This document shows, piece after piece, positions 11,579 to 21,731 of a DNA stretch of 64,000 bases (positions within the stretch are counted from its first letter, which is position 1; every line of letters begins with the position of its first letter). The notes beneath the pieces were generated by a model. It saw nothing but the letters and a program-made list of their open reading frames with translations. It was not told where the DNA came from and did no database searches. The translations under genes were made by a program, and so were the position numbers. The DNA is from Setoptus koraiensis. Lineage: Eukaryota > Arthropoda. The stretch covers positions 15,190,001 to 15,254,000 of the forward strand of contig CM106585.1 in the NCBI GenBank assembly GCA_048013815.1. Direction: 5' to 3'.

Positions 11579-14192
11579 GGTGCCCGGCGCCGACCAATTT
11601 ATGACGCTGGCGGCTTGTCGGGTCGGCTTGTTGGGCCAGCTTGTTGAGCCAACGGGGGCCTTTGTTATCTGCTGCAGAGGCCGTTATCTGGCGCGAGCCG
11701 CTCGTCTTTTGGGTGCAGTTCAGCTCGGGGCCGATTTGTGATTGCGCCACGGCCACCATGGCATGCAGTGTGTGTGTGTGTGTGTGTGTGCCCCGTGGGC
11801 ACAAACAAACTCGTTGTCGAGAAGCGATGGTCACTCCATGTCCCTTCAATCGGACCCTGTCCGATCGGATATAATATGAGATAAGCCAGTTGGGCGCTAT
11901 ATGCAGCTTGACCCACTGCTGGCGAGCTAGGTGCCAGGCGCTGCAAGTGAGCTTATCGCGGCCTAATTGAGCAGCCTGTGTGAGGTTAATGCGTTGTCGT
12001 TGCAATTGGCCGCAGTATCATTCAAATTGTATATCCCGTTACTTGCAGTGACGGCGCTGCTGATGACCCACTCTCTATTGACCGAACAGCCATCATCAAC
12101 GGCAGCGCAGGCCGTATTTTGTGACAAAATTACTCCACTGCAGCCCGACTGTAATTGTGTGTGACTGTCGAGCTTGACCGGTGGTCAACGCTTGGGCCGC
12201 CGATCGATGGCTGTCGCCTAACATATTGGCTGGCCGATATAGATAGACAGTGCGTACAGTGCGCGTAGTGATATCATATCACTGATATGTGAGAGCGGAG
12301 CCGCATTATGTAAGCGAGCGAGCCATATAATACCATCTAACTTGTCCTTTTTATTACTAATGACCTCTGCTGGTGGCGCCACCGTCGAGATATCGCTTGT
12401 TTGTTGTTGTCGTGTTATCAGTGCGTGTGTGTGTGTGTGTGTGTGTGTTTGCATCGGGCCGTATGACCAAGGGGCCCAAACCGAGCGATAAACCAACAAA
12501 CCAATATCACTCACAATATTGTTGCTGCGTATTGCTTACGCCAATATTACAGCCACATTGGCGGGCACAATCTGACCACTAGCCACACTGGCCAGTGTCC
12601 AAAACTGACCACTGGCCAAACTAAGCCCAGGGCCCCACTGACAAGTTTTGAGTCGTCATCAGTGCGGCGGCGGCCAACGGTGAACAGCAATTTTATATTG
12701 CGTCATCATTGATACTCTCTGGCCAAAGGTCACTGGTGTGTGGCAACGTTGCTGCCAATACGCTGACCATAAGGATAATCCAGTGGCTCACTCGACTGAA
12801 GATCATCATTATCCTGCGTGTGTGTGTGTGTGTGTTTGTGTCTCTGGGTAGCGAGTGGCGACTCGCCATGGATTAATGTTGCTACTTATATCATGTCCAG
12901 TAGTGTGTTATGTAACTATATGCTCGCTGCAACTAAATGATACTGTATCGGCAGCAGTATGTTTGCCCAAGTTGCAATTGTTATTATTATTGCTATCAAT
13001 ATATTACGCTTGGCTAGCAAACAGCCTATAGATTAGGTAATGAAATTGAGTGTGTTTATTTACATTTTGAATTTTATTTTATTAGTCGAGCCGTTGCTGT
13101 TGCTGTTTGTGTTGGCGCTGTTTGTGTTGTTATCGCCGCTGCTGGCCCGATCTCGATACAGTGGTGATACACAGCACAACAACTTCAAGCTCTATGGCCA
13201 CTGATTATACGAGCGGCCACCAGCGGCATCTAGTTAAGATATGAGCCAGCCTGCAAACAAATAAATACACCCATCACTGTTGCCAAAATATCCATTAGAT
13301 CCCAGGCTCAGAGGCATTATTATTAGCCAATCTATCTAAGAGGGGGCCATATAAGAGCGATCGATTGAACAATATTGGACATTTAGTGCTGTTGTTGGCG
13401 TTCGCTCGTGCCAAACTGGCCACTGGCGCTCACTATTGTGTGCGTGTGTGTGTGTGTGTGTGTGTTTGTGCTGGGGCCAATCCATCAGGCCGAAATATCC
13501 ATAAATGAGCCATTGCGAGTGTCAGGGGGGCTAACTAACTGGTCAGCGGGCCACTAACTGCCATTGCAGACCGCCAATGGTGATGGCACGATGCACTGAA
13601 TGCCCACACACAATTGAATCGTCTACTGCTATCCAAATGTCAGACTTGTCATGCTGCTGCCACCAGCAGCACCACATTCTATTCTGTGGGCAAATGCATC
13701 GCCAGCGTCTTGTGAGCCAGTGCACCAAATGTATTCTTTGCGGCCCCAAAGAATTCTCGCCCGAAAAGAATTGAGTAACTCGCCAAGAAAGTAGCGGCAA
13801 CCTTGATTGCGCGCAATCTATTTTTATTGCCGCAACTGCAACTCGAGATACAAATGCTAATCAAAACAACACTGAAAGCCAAGCAACTACCGCTTCTTTG
13901 GGCGGGGGGGGGGCACGCTGGGGTATAGCAGCAACGGCAATAACGAGCTGCCAAGAATTTTATTATATTGCCCTGCCAAGACAGCCAACAACAAAAACAA
14001 CAGCAGCAGCAGCAGAAACACAACGCCAGCACGTAGATGGTGATGGCCTCGGTAGTATCCATCTATTAGACACGTTACAAGACGACGACGACTACCGCCG
14101 ACTGCGAGATTAGCATGCGCTACCAATGTCGACTACAACAACGACACCAACAACCGTAGCAACACCAACAACGACGGCAACAACGACATCGA

Positions 14193-14223
<31 letters not shown>

Positions 14224-15665
14224 AACGACAACGACAACAACGACAACGACAACAACAACGAAAACGACAACGACAACGACAACAAAGAACAGTGCAACAA
14301 AAACATGCTTGCATAACGTTCAAAGAGGCGCTGCTAGGCAAACAGGCCAACAACGGTCTTGTCAGATTACCACAGTATATCTATGACACGTCTATTTAAT
14401 GTTGCGTTTTGTCAGCGAGCCAACAAGCTATCGTTGATTGTCGTCGTCGTCGTCGTGTAGCTAGTTTACAGTATAGTGTAAGTTTAGTTTGCCGGCATCA
14501 ATTTCAACTATGGTAATAATAATAGCAAATTAATTGCTTTCTAGAAAAATAAGCGAGCACAGTCAGGGCAAGCTCTATTTAGAGAATACAATACAGCAAA
14601 CTGGATACTGTTTTGTGTATGTTAATGAGAAACACATTGAACTTTACACCCGATAAACAAACTCTTTCTTTTGTTGTCTTTTTTCACCACCAGCCAAATT
14701 AAGCGCAAACTTTTAGTAGTGGCAGCAGCCCTAATTTAGTCCTGGTGCTAATGTTGCCGACATTAGATATACAAACTGATAGCGAGTTAAATTATTGCGT
14801 ACATTCGATGACATTTATTTGGTTTATACCAGACATCGACAATACATATTGTCGTATTGAATATATGCTGAATATATATTCAATACAATTCAATACATAG
14901 ACAGTTACACGATGCCATATGGTCTCTTATGGTCTCCATAGTCGCTAGCTTGATGCAATTGTCAACGGTGACTATTTGATCGGTTTATTACCTTTAGCAA
15001 TCACTTTATAAACTATTTACAAACAACAACAATACACCTTGTCTTCTGTTGTTGTTTGTCACCTTCAATACAGCCACCGATGATAGTAACATCTTAACTG
15101 TTGTCTATTTATACATTACAGTATGTCTACGTGTCTCCACCGATAGCAAATAAGCGACTCATTCCCTTCAGCAAATTTTGGCAACGGCCACATGTAAACA
15201 AACAAGCAAAGACATTCCTTTTTGGATAAAATAATCATGACGGGCGTATAGTAATAATCAAGACAAGTTGACATTATTTTTATGCGGCTATTTATTGGAA
15301 GGGTTACGGAGAGGCGCGCAGTGTCAGCGCGCAACAGGATAAAATACTCTCGAGTTTAATACAAAAGACATGTTCAATACATCTCGATACATGTAGTCTT
15401 GTTTATATCTCCTCCAATTATGATAATTTGCGTCAATATGCGGCGATGAGACACTTGGCAAACTCTCTCAATGTTTGATGCGTTATCTTGATCGTCGTCA
15501 CATGCGTGAGGGGCGCGAGTATAAAGCTACAAAACAAAACGGTACAAATTACCATAGACTATCATTTGTTTTTCGCCTCTTTATTTACTCTGCCATTTGA
15601 CACACACAAACACACGACATTACATGCAATTTGATTTTGTAAACAAACAAAGAGCTAAGAGTGTA

Positions 15666-16410
15666 TCAGCTATTGAGTGTCTTCCAAAAATTTGGATCAG
15701 TCTGTAGTCTACGAGAATAATTGAGGTACCAATTTTGTATGGTAGACAATGGCACAAAGGTTACATTTGTGGACGAATTTGATGCGGCAAGCTCATGCAG
15801 ATTTGCAGCGAATGAAGAACAATAATTGTGAAGATTGGTGGCTGTCTTATTCATAAAATCCATGAACAAATTCATATTTGAGGCAATTGTTTCTGTTGCT
15901 GGCGTCATTTGTGAAATACTATCTAATGATTCGACGGAAATGCCTATCTGAGCAACGTGACTAACAGGTGCTTGAACATAATCAAAGGTGAAAAGCTTGC
16001 CCGATTGTGTTATCATATCGCCACCGGGGTCTGCGTGTTGCTTCCGCTGACTGGATAGATTTGAAAGTTTGTAGATAGCCGAGGGTTTCTCATTGGTCAG
16101 ATAGCCCAAGTAATACCACATTGGGGGCGCGTTTGGATCGGGTAGGGAAAAGTATATGCTGGCAGCAAGTCCTACATTAAGAGGCTGCATTCCTGTAAGA
16201 AAGATGACCACATGATTGATCGAGTCTGCGTCTGGTATTGTTATTAGAAATTTGTTTACGTCCACAGGTTGAAAATCTGTTTGCACCTAAATATAATAGA
16301 CGTTGGTGACTTGAGATTAGTATAGGCGATAACAAGGGCACGAGGATTAAATTGTCTGGATGATGAATACTCACAGGCCTTCCGGCTATCACTAATCCGA
16401 AGGTAGACAT
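15666..16410 (-). CDS. HIKESHI: Hikeshi (OPI10 family) nuclear import carrier for Hsp70
   Basis: There are two exons. Exon 1 runs from ATG at 16410 to 16375 and encodes MSTFGLVIAGRP. The GTGAGT intron ends in ATTTAG, and exon 2 covers 16286-15666 (stop), giving 218 aa against 197 in human. Diagnostic stretches are DSINHVVIFLTG, WYYLGYLTNEKPSAIYK, VAQIGISVESLDS and the C-terminal WYLNYSRRLQTDPNFWKTL. Family knowledge: Hikeshi carries ATP-bound Hsp70 into the nucleus during heat stress, independently of importin-beta. An Asn/Ser-rich stretch near residues 175-190 is slightly longer than in vertebrates. The gene faces away from the TRNT1 fragment, with about 350 bp of shared upstream DNA. Confidence 0.95.
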
Positions 16411-16762
16411 TGTGCTATTTGTTGATATCAACAATCTGATCTCGGAACGTCGGCGAATGTTGTCGAACAGTCACAAATTTTAGACAAGAAATCGGCGCAC
16501 TTTTCGAACAAACGAAGGGGAATTTTCCCGATGGGGAAATTCCTCAATAAAAACCAGCGCACCAGTAGCAGTAGTGCGCAGGGGAAAAGCACTGATTCGA
16601 CCCTCCGGAATTTCAAATGTCCCGCATTGTGACCATACATGTGGCCGCACATGTGGCGATACAGCATGTGGCCGTTCAGCAACCTTCATTGTTCATCACT
16701 ATAAAATGAGTTGCAATAAATAGCTAGATCCGGATAAATAATTCTCAGTCTAACATTTCTCG
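16411..16762. promoter_or_regulatory. Intergenic upstream region of Hikeshi with kappaB-like pair
   Basis: This is the shared 5' DNA between Hikeshi (-) and the TRNT1 fragment (+). It holds GGGGAATTTTCCC at 16517-16529 and GGGAAATTCC at 16534-16543, two Rel/kappaB-like sites. Being complementary, they also form a hairpin with a short loop. Three CATGTGG motifs (E-box-like) lie at about 16638-16672. Promoter function is inferred from position only. Confidence 0.4.
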
Positions 16763-17170
16763 CAGACTTCACCACCTCTATTTACCCTCTCATGCTGTGA
16801 GAGACAATGTGAGATCAATATTCACCACCACTGGCGAGCGCCATAGCACCAAAGCAGCCTTAATCAATAGGAGGTCCAAGTTCGAAATAACAATACTCGG
16901 ATGCCCTACAGTAACTGACGGTCGTCATGCTGAGGTAGAATTTGTCCAAGTTCGGAAAACAGGTAAGTTTATGCGCCACATTAGATTCAATTAAAATCCT
17001 ATTACTTGCTATCTATGATGAGATACAGATGACGAGACTGAAGCGTCTTCGTTAGGCCAGAGATACTTGATATCCTGCCTAACAGACCATGTGAAGTTAA
17101 ATACGAGGCATTTGACTGAGATAGCTACAATCAAATCTATTATTCTCTTGATTACAGCCCAAGCATCTAT
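16763..17170 (+). pseudogene. Partial TRNT1 copy (exon 1 end plus intron) carrying a snoRNA
   Basis: From about 16797 the frame reads RDNVRSIFTTTGERHSTKAAL and continues to TVTDGRHAEVEFVQVRKTG. It matches the end of TRNT1 exon 1 at about 17637-17798 but with many replacements (e.g. RLIFTAAGERHGT becomes RSIFTTTGERHST). The donor GTAAGT is kept and the following intron with its snoRNA is nearly unchanged. The matching downstream exon is absent: similarity stops near 17160, just before the next copy begins. The catalytic GGAVRD and DxD part is not detectable, so no enzyme can be made. It lies in the same orientation as the fused copy, like a partial tandem duplicate. Confidence 0.8.
17008..17125 (+). 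ncRNA. Box C/D snoRNA (U15/snR13-like), copy A
   Basis: This 118-nt element opens with GCTATC and closes with GATAGC, a perfect 6-bp terminal stem. Box C is ATGATGA at 17015-17021 and box D is CTGA at 17116-17119. It differs from copies B and C at about two positions (T after the stem, T in CCTGCCT), neither in a box or guide. It survives although the neighbouring TRNT1 exon has decayed. Guides are described under copy B. Confidence 0.8.
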
Positions 17171-17257
17171 TCTAACCAACTAATTATGTTCTAATATTTG
17201 CCACATCCATCAGACTTAACGTATATTTTAAACGTAAAATATGATCTTTCGTTAGTG

Positions 17258-19023
17258 ATGAGGAAAATGTTTCAGCCAAATCTAGTCGCTTGTATGAAAC
17301 GCGTGGCCAATCATCTTTGGGACAACAATGGAGTCTTGCGCAGGGTCAAGTTTCTAGAACTTCGAGAATTACCCATCAAAGTGAGATCATCGGTAGCTTG
17401 TCTTTCATCCTATAATAATTCAGCATCACCTTTGCCATCTGAGAGGTCAGCGTTATTCAAGAAACTGGTCGACAATGATGAGGTCAACTTTATCAAGGAC
17501 TTGTACCTAGGAGCTGGTTACGAAATTCGTATTGCGGGTGGTGCCGTCAGAGATTTGCTATCCGGCAAGCTCCCCCACGATATAGATTTCGCCTCCACGG
17601 CCACTCCGGATGAATCGAAGGCTCTACTTCATGGTCGAGACAATGTGAGATTAATATTCACCGCGGCTGGCGAGCGCCATGGCACTATAGGAGCTTTGAT
17701 CAACAGAAAGTCCAAGTTCGAAATTACCACACTAAGATGCGATACTGTAACTGACGGCCGTCATGCTGAGGTGGAATTTGTCAAAAATTGGAAAACAGGT
17801 AAGTTTTGACGCGCATAGAACCCCCTTACTTGCTATCGATGATGAGATACAGATGACGAGACTGAAGCGTCTTCGTTAGGCCAGAGATACTTGATATCCT
17901 GCCCAACAGACCATGTGAAGTTAAATACGAGGCATTTGACTGAGATAGCTACAATCAAATCTACTATCCTATTAATGACAACCTTGAGAACTTATCTAAC
18001 TGAATATTTTCAAATTTCTCTCAATTATTCAATACCATCAATCACGCAGATGCTGAGCGACGCGACCTCACATTCAACGCTATGTTCTTAACGCTGGATG
18101 GTGAACTAGTAGACTTTTTTGGTGGTGCAAACGATCTTGCAAGTGGCAGAGTTCGGTTTGTAGGTGACCCCAATAAGAGAATTGAAGAGGACTATCTTAG
18201 AATTCTGAGATTCTTTAGATTCTGGTCTAGATATGGTCGTGGTAGACCAGACGATGAGACTCTACAGGTTTTGCGCGACCACATATCTAGAAAGGGCCTA
18301 GATAACATAAGTGGTGAACGGATCTGGTCAGAGTTGAAGAGGATATTTGAGCACGTGCCTTTTGTCAATGTGGTAGAATTGATGCTTGAACTCAAGTTGT
18401 TCTACAAGCTAGGAGTTCACGACTTAGATACAAGCGCCGGTTGTGAATTGAATCAATTAGATACTGAGAATTACGCTAAATATTGTGCTGTGGTTATGGA
18501 AGACTTGAAGGCAGTGCAATTACGATTGCAAGACTTAGCTCTCAGAAGCATGCCTAATAAGGCTGATTCTCTCTTTGAATCTGTCGTCCCGTTTGCAACA
18601 CTAATCCGATCTCACAAACAACTAGCCAACGCACATGCACGCATGAAATGGTCAAACTTTGACAGAGACTTTATCGCCTACGTTCTGACCCACCGAGACC
18701 GTAGAATGGATCTTCAAGATTACAAAGTACATCTTGCTCTTGAACCAAAATCTAAAAGGGATATCATATTGAAACAAATGTTAGAATATCTGAAGTACTG
18801 TGGGCAGGTTGAGCTTGTTGGTGAGCTCGCGGACTGGCCCATACCAGAATTTCCTGTCGATATTCGGGCTGTCATCGATGCGATACCTACTCCAAAGCGT
18901 AATGTTAATGTTAAGGTTTTACATGCTGATCTGAAGCGTGAGTGGGCCAAGAGTGGGTTTAGCTTGACCCATTCAGATTTGATGAGAATGCTAGAAGAGA
19001 AAATTCAAAATATTAGACGATAA
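17258..19023 (+). CDS. TRNT1: MRPS6-TRNT1 fusion: CCA-adding enzyme with a bS6m-derived N-terminus
   Basis: Exons are 17258-17798 and 18050-19023, split by a 251-bp GTAAGT...CGCAG intron; joined they give 504 aa. Residues 1-45 (MRKMFQPNLVACMKRVANHL onward) are the N-terminal part of mitochondrial ribosomal protein bS6m. From residue 46 it is CCA tRNA nucleotidyltransferase: IRIAGGAVRDLL, catalytic DID in PHDIDFAS, ERHGT, DAERRDL, and EEDYLRILRFFRF. The enzyme adds CCA to tRNA 3' ends. Compared with the intact copy at 22-24.6 kb, the end of MRPS6 and the intergenic DNA are deleted. The former MRPS6 ATG is GTA and the former TRNT1 ATG is GTA, so translation would begin at the internal ATG 17258. 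The whole frame is open. It ends 28 bp from the kaptin stop, tail to tail. A transcribed pseudogene is the alternative. Confidence 0.75.
17832..17949 (+). ncRNA. Box C/D snoRNA (U15/snR13-like), copy B, in the TRNT1 fusion intron
   Basis: Terminal stem GCTATC/GATAGC; box C ATGATGA (17839-17845); D' CTGA (17862-17865); possible C' TGTGAAG (17914-17920); box D CTGA (17940-17943). The D guide ACGAGGCATTTG (17927-17938) is perfectly complementary to conserved 28S CAAATGCCTCGT. By the N+5 rule the third A of CAAA is methylated. The D' guide AGATGACGAG (17851-17860) pairs with the adjoining CTCGTCATCT and targets its G. From memory these correspond to yeast 25S Am2281 (snR13; human U15/SNORD15) and Gm2288 (snR75). 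The intron-hosted setting is usual for animal C/D snoRNAs. It is about 58 nt behind the donor and 100 nt ahead of the acceptor. Confidence 0.88.
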
Positions 19024-19051
19024 ACTACTTGTGATATTTTTAATAAAACAA

Positions 19052-20405
19052 TTATGCATTTTGCAGCAAAATTTTCACTCTCTGTTTACAAATATTCAAG
19101 GCTTCATCTACATTTGTCTGCAAAATGTGAACCCCATTGGTGACAAGTATCACCAAGTCCATCATGAGATCTCCAGTTACGTCCAAGGGGGCGATCGAAT
19201 ATATAGGGTAATTTAGTTCATGCACTCGAGACAGAACGTATTGTCTTTGGGGACAGTCATACTTGTATATCAAGAGCTCCTGGCCATAAGTTCCAATCAT
19301 TATTTCATTGTATCCGTCGAAGTCCATGTCACTGATACACGAGGTAGTACAGCAATCAACACGTTGACTTCTTGGCAACTCCCTCGGACAACTCAATCCA
19401 GTCTGAATGATATCTTCAAAGATGAGACTTGCCTCGGTGGAGCTTGTTACAAGTAAGTTGATTGGTTCACAACCATCGAGCGAATCTATTTTATCTTTGA
19501 TGTCAGAAAACTTGGAAGCAGAGCCTTGTTGAGATCTGAATTTTGTTGTCATCAATCGTACTGATGGCACAATTGTTGTGTATTCATCATATATCCACTT
19601 CTGCAATAATTCATATTTGGAATTTTCCTTATCCAGTCTCGTGTAACTTAGGATAACTGTACCGCTCTCCAAACTGACCACAGTTAGTCTAACAAATTCG
19701 TCATCTTTTCTAAAAGATTTACTGTCTATCCATAAGGCGATGCTAGTGAGACCCCCAAATTCAGGAAAGTTGTCGTTTATCGATGTCTCTACAAAGCATT
19801 GATTTGATTTGTCCTCTTGAAACAAATGTATGCACCTGTCACCGCCACTAAGTAACCACACTGTGTCAAGCTCAATATCTGATCCTTCTGCTCGTGATAA
19901 AATCAATTCAGTGTGATATAGGTGATAGGGGACATAACTTATAGATATTGTCTGACAACCCTGGGCTATGTAATCGAGATCAAATTCGCTTGATAACGAA
20001 CCGCTCGCGTAAATATTGAAGTAGAATGTCTGATTCTTCTCACTTGAATCAATGTTGCTTGGTAAGTTATTTGCTGATGTGAGCGAGTGGGTGATTCCTA
20101 TGACAAAATCGTTGCGTCGATTCAATCTTTTAAACGCATCTATCGAAACGATTTTCGCTCCGCCTGAGAAATGATCCAGAAATGAGCCGTTAGATGAGAT
20201 ATCGAAGTGGCAAAGTTTAGACATAATTAATGTATTTGAATCACTTACTAGGAATATAGGTGAATTCAATCTCTCTGGCTTGGGCTCGGAATTTATTATA
20301 ATCAATACAAAATACTTGGCAATCGTGAGTAGCTACTAAGACTTTGCTATTTCCTTCATCAAAATCAAGAGATGTCATTCCATAAATGTTACTTTCGATA
20401 GTCAT
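19052..20405 (-). CDS. KPTN: Kaptin (KPTN), KICSTOR complex subunit
   Basis: Two exons (20405-20249 and 20163-19052), joined by a GTAAGT...TTCTCAG intron, give 422 aa (human 436). Matching stretches include ESNIYGMTSL, EIEFTYIPSGAKIVSIDAF, VIGITHS, FDLDYIAQGCQ, WLLSGGDRCIHLF, DMDFDGYNEIMIGTYGQELL and the final GVHILQ. The protein is a WD/FG-GAP-like propeller. Kaptin is known in KICSTOR, which places GATOR1 on lysosomes to restrain mTORC1 when nutrients are low. The frame upstream of ATG 20405 (FNRFSDLNFFP) resembles the human SFTRFSS stretch, so the true start may lie in an unseen upstream exon. Only ~140 bp separate it from the phosphatase stop on the same strand. Confidence 0.93.
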
Positions 20406-20546
20406 TGGAAAGAAGTTAAGATCACTGAATCTATTGAATAGGTTTCACATTAAATAAGAACAGAATAGGTAGAATGGCTACATTAGTTTACATCCGAGTT
20501 GCCTATTGAAGCTTGTTGGATAATTGAAGAATTAAAAACAGAAACA

Positions 20547-21570
20547 CTATTCTGGATCGGGTTGCTGATACATCTTCTTAGCCGGGATGGTTAATAGGTT
20601 TTTAGTTCTTGGGCCTTTTAGGAAGACACCGGTTAGTCTGTCACCGTAGACACAACCTATAAGAGGAAAGGATTAGATAAGGAAATCGTCTCAGAATAAA
20701 ATAATCTTGATATCTTGTTATGTGTTATAGTTTTTATGCATTCTATGCTATTGAATTCTTACCAGTATCGATACCCATGGCGAACTCGTATTCCTGGAAT
20801 CTTCGCTTTGCGTCATGACCGTAGTATACGAAGTAAGGCCCCTTCCAGAATCTGGACCAAGGTCCCTGGCCTATTCTAGGATCGGCTGTAGGTTTATAAC
20901 AGATCTCTTTGGTACTTTCATTTTCAATTATCTCGAGATTTCTTAACCTGATCATCTGATCTAGCGGAGTTACTTTTAGATAGTCTGCAACGGGCACAAA
21001 ACCAGCATGAACTACGATACTTTTCAAGGAAGGCATAGTTATGGTAAACGGTAGATTTCTAAGAAAATCAACATCGCTATCATCTAAGTTGGCAATCCAT
21101 TCATTGCCTTTCCTTGTCTCTTTTCCTTCTTTCATCTTGTCGTACTCGCGAACGACGGTATCATCGTGGTTACCCTTGACAGCTATAGTAGACAGGCTCC
21201 ATTTATCTCTCACCGAGCGAATCACTTCTCTACTGAGAGGTCCTTTATTCACAAGATCTCCAACGAGTAACTTAAGTAGCTTGTTGGGATCTCTGCTGTT
21301 TGATGTAGTGTGTGCTTTGTTCACAAGCTCTTCATACTCCTCGCAACAGCCATGAATATCGCCGATGACAAGAACTTCATCAAAATTATCTAAATATTCT
21401 TCATCTAGATTGACGTGATGGTCTCTAAAAGTTTCAATCCTTGATCTCTTTTCTGTGGTTTCAGTTTGTTTATCTCTCAAGCATTGAGACAGACCTTCTA
21501 CTAACCTCTTGCTAGCTGACTGAGCCATGGTTCCGATGGGCTGAGTTATCTTCGTTAGGCAGATTCTCAT
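20547..21570 (-). CDS. ApaH-like metallophosphatase (Ap4A hydrolase / decapping type)
   Basis: Exon 1 (21570-20763) and exon 2 (20656-20547) join across a GTAAG...TATAG intron to give 305 aa. Metal-site motifs of the PPP/ApaH superfamily are all present: GDIHGC (about residue 70), GDLVNKGP (about 103), GNHD (about 134), VVHAGF (about 188) and YYGHDAKR (about 253). Exon 2 adds CVYGDRLTGVFLKGPRTKNL, typical of the C-terminal strand of bis(5'-nucleosyl)-tetraphosphatases. Family members split dinucleoside polyphosphates or remove mRNA caps; which applies here cannot be told. Met15 (MAQSASKR) is an alternative start. It lies between kaptin and a small ORF, all on the minus strand inside the inverted duplication. 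Confidence 0.85.
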
Positions 21571-21731
21571 TAAATCAAGTGGAAGTTCCAGACGATTCTC
21601 ACTTTTTATTAGTGGTAGGTGTTACTTCTGTCGACCGATATCAACCCCAATGAAATACTGGGAGTGTAATTAGAGTTAGAATATTTGGCATCAGGTAAGA
21701 GAAATATTAATCGATGATTGAGGTTTATTAT

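Larger units (their letters stand above)
3902..15665. other. Gene-poor, repeat-rich interval
   Basis: No open frame here has recognisable protein similarity. The long frames are by-products of GC-rich or trinucleotide-repeat DNA. The interval holds (CAA/CAG/GTT)n tracts (about 4173-4290, 4640-4790, 6900-6960, 8646-8762, 14126-14285), several minisatellites listed separately, and (GT)n tracts near 11767, 12422, 12818 and 13440. The first kilobases upstream of 3901 probably hold the adenylate cyclase 5' UTR and promoter. A TATAAAAAG string at 7451 (+) has no gene behind it. About 14.3-15.6 kb is AT-rich and featureless. Confidence 0.6.

Noticed and set aside
11361-12005. 214-aa minus-strand frame with RATGRA repeats
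   Set aside because: Produced by the 21-bp minisatellite. The non-repeat ends match no recognisable family.
17891-18091. 66-aa frame across the TRNT1 intron (conserved in both arms)
   Set aside because: Its conservation is explained by the snoRNA and gene conversion. It crosses the acceptor out of frame with TRNT1, and family alignment shows this is an intron.
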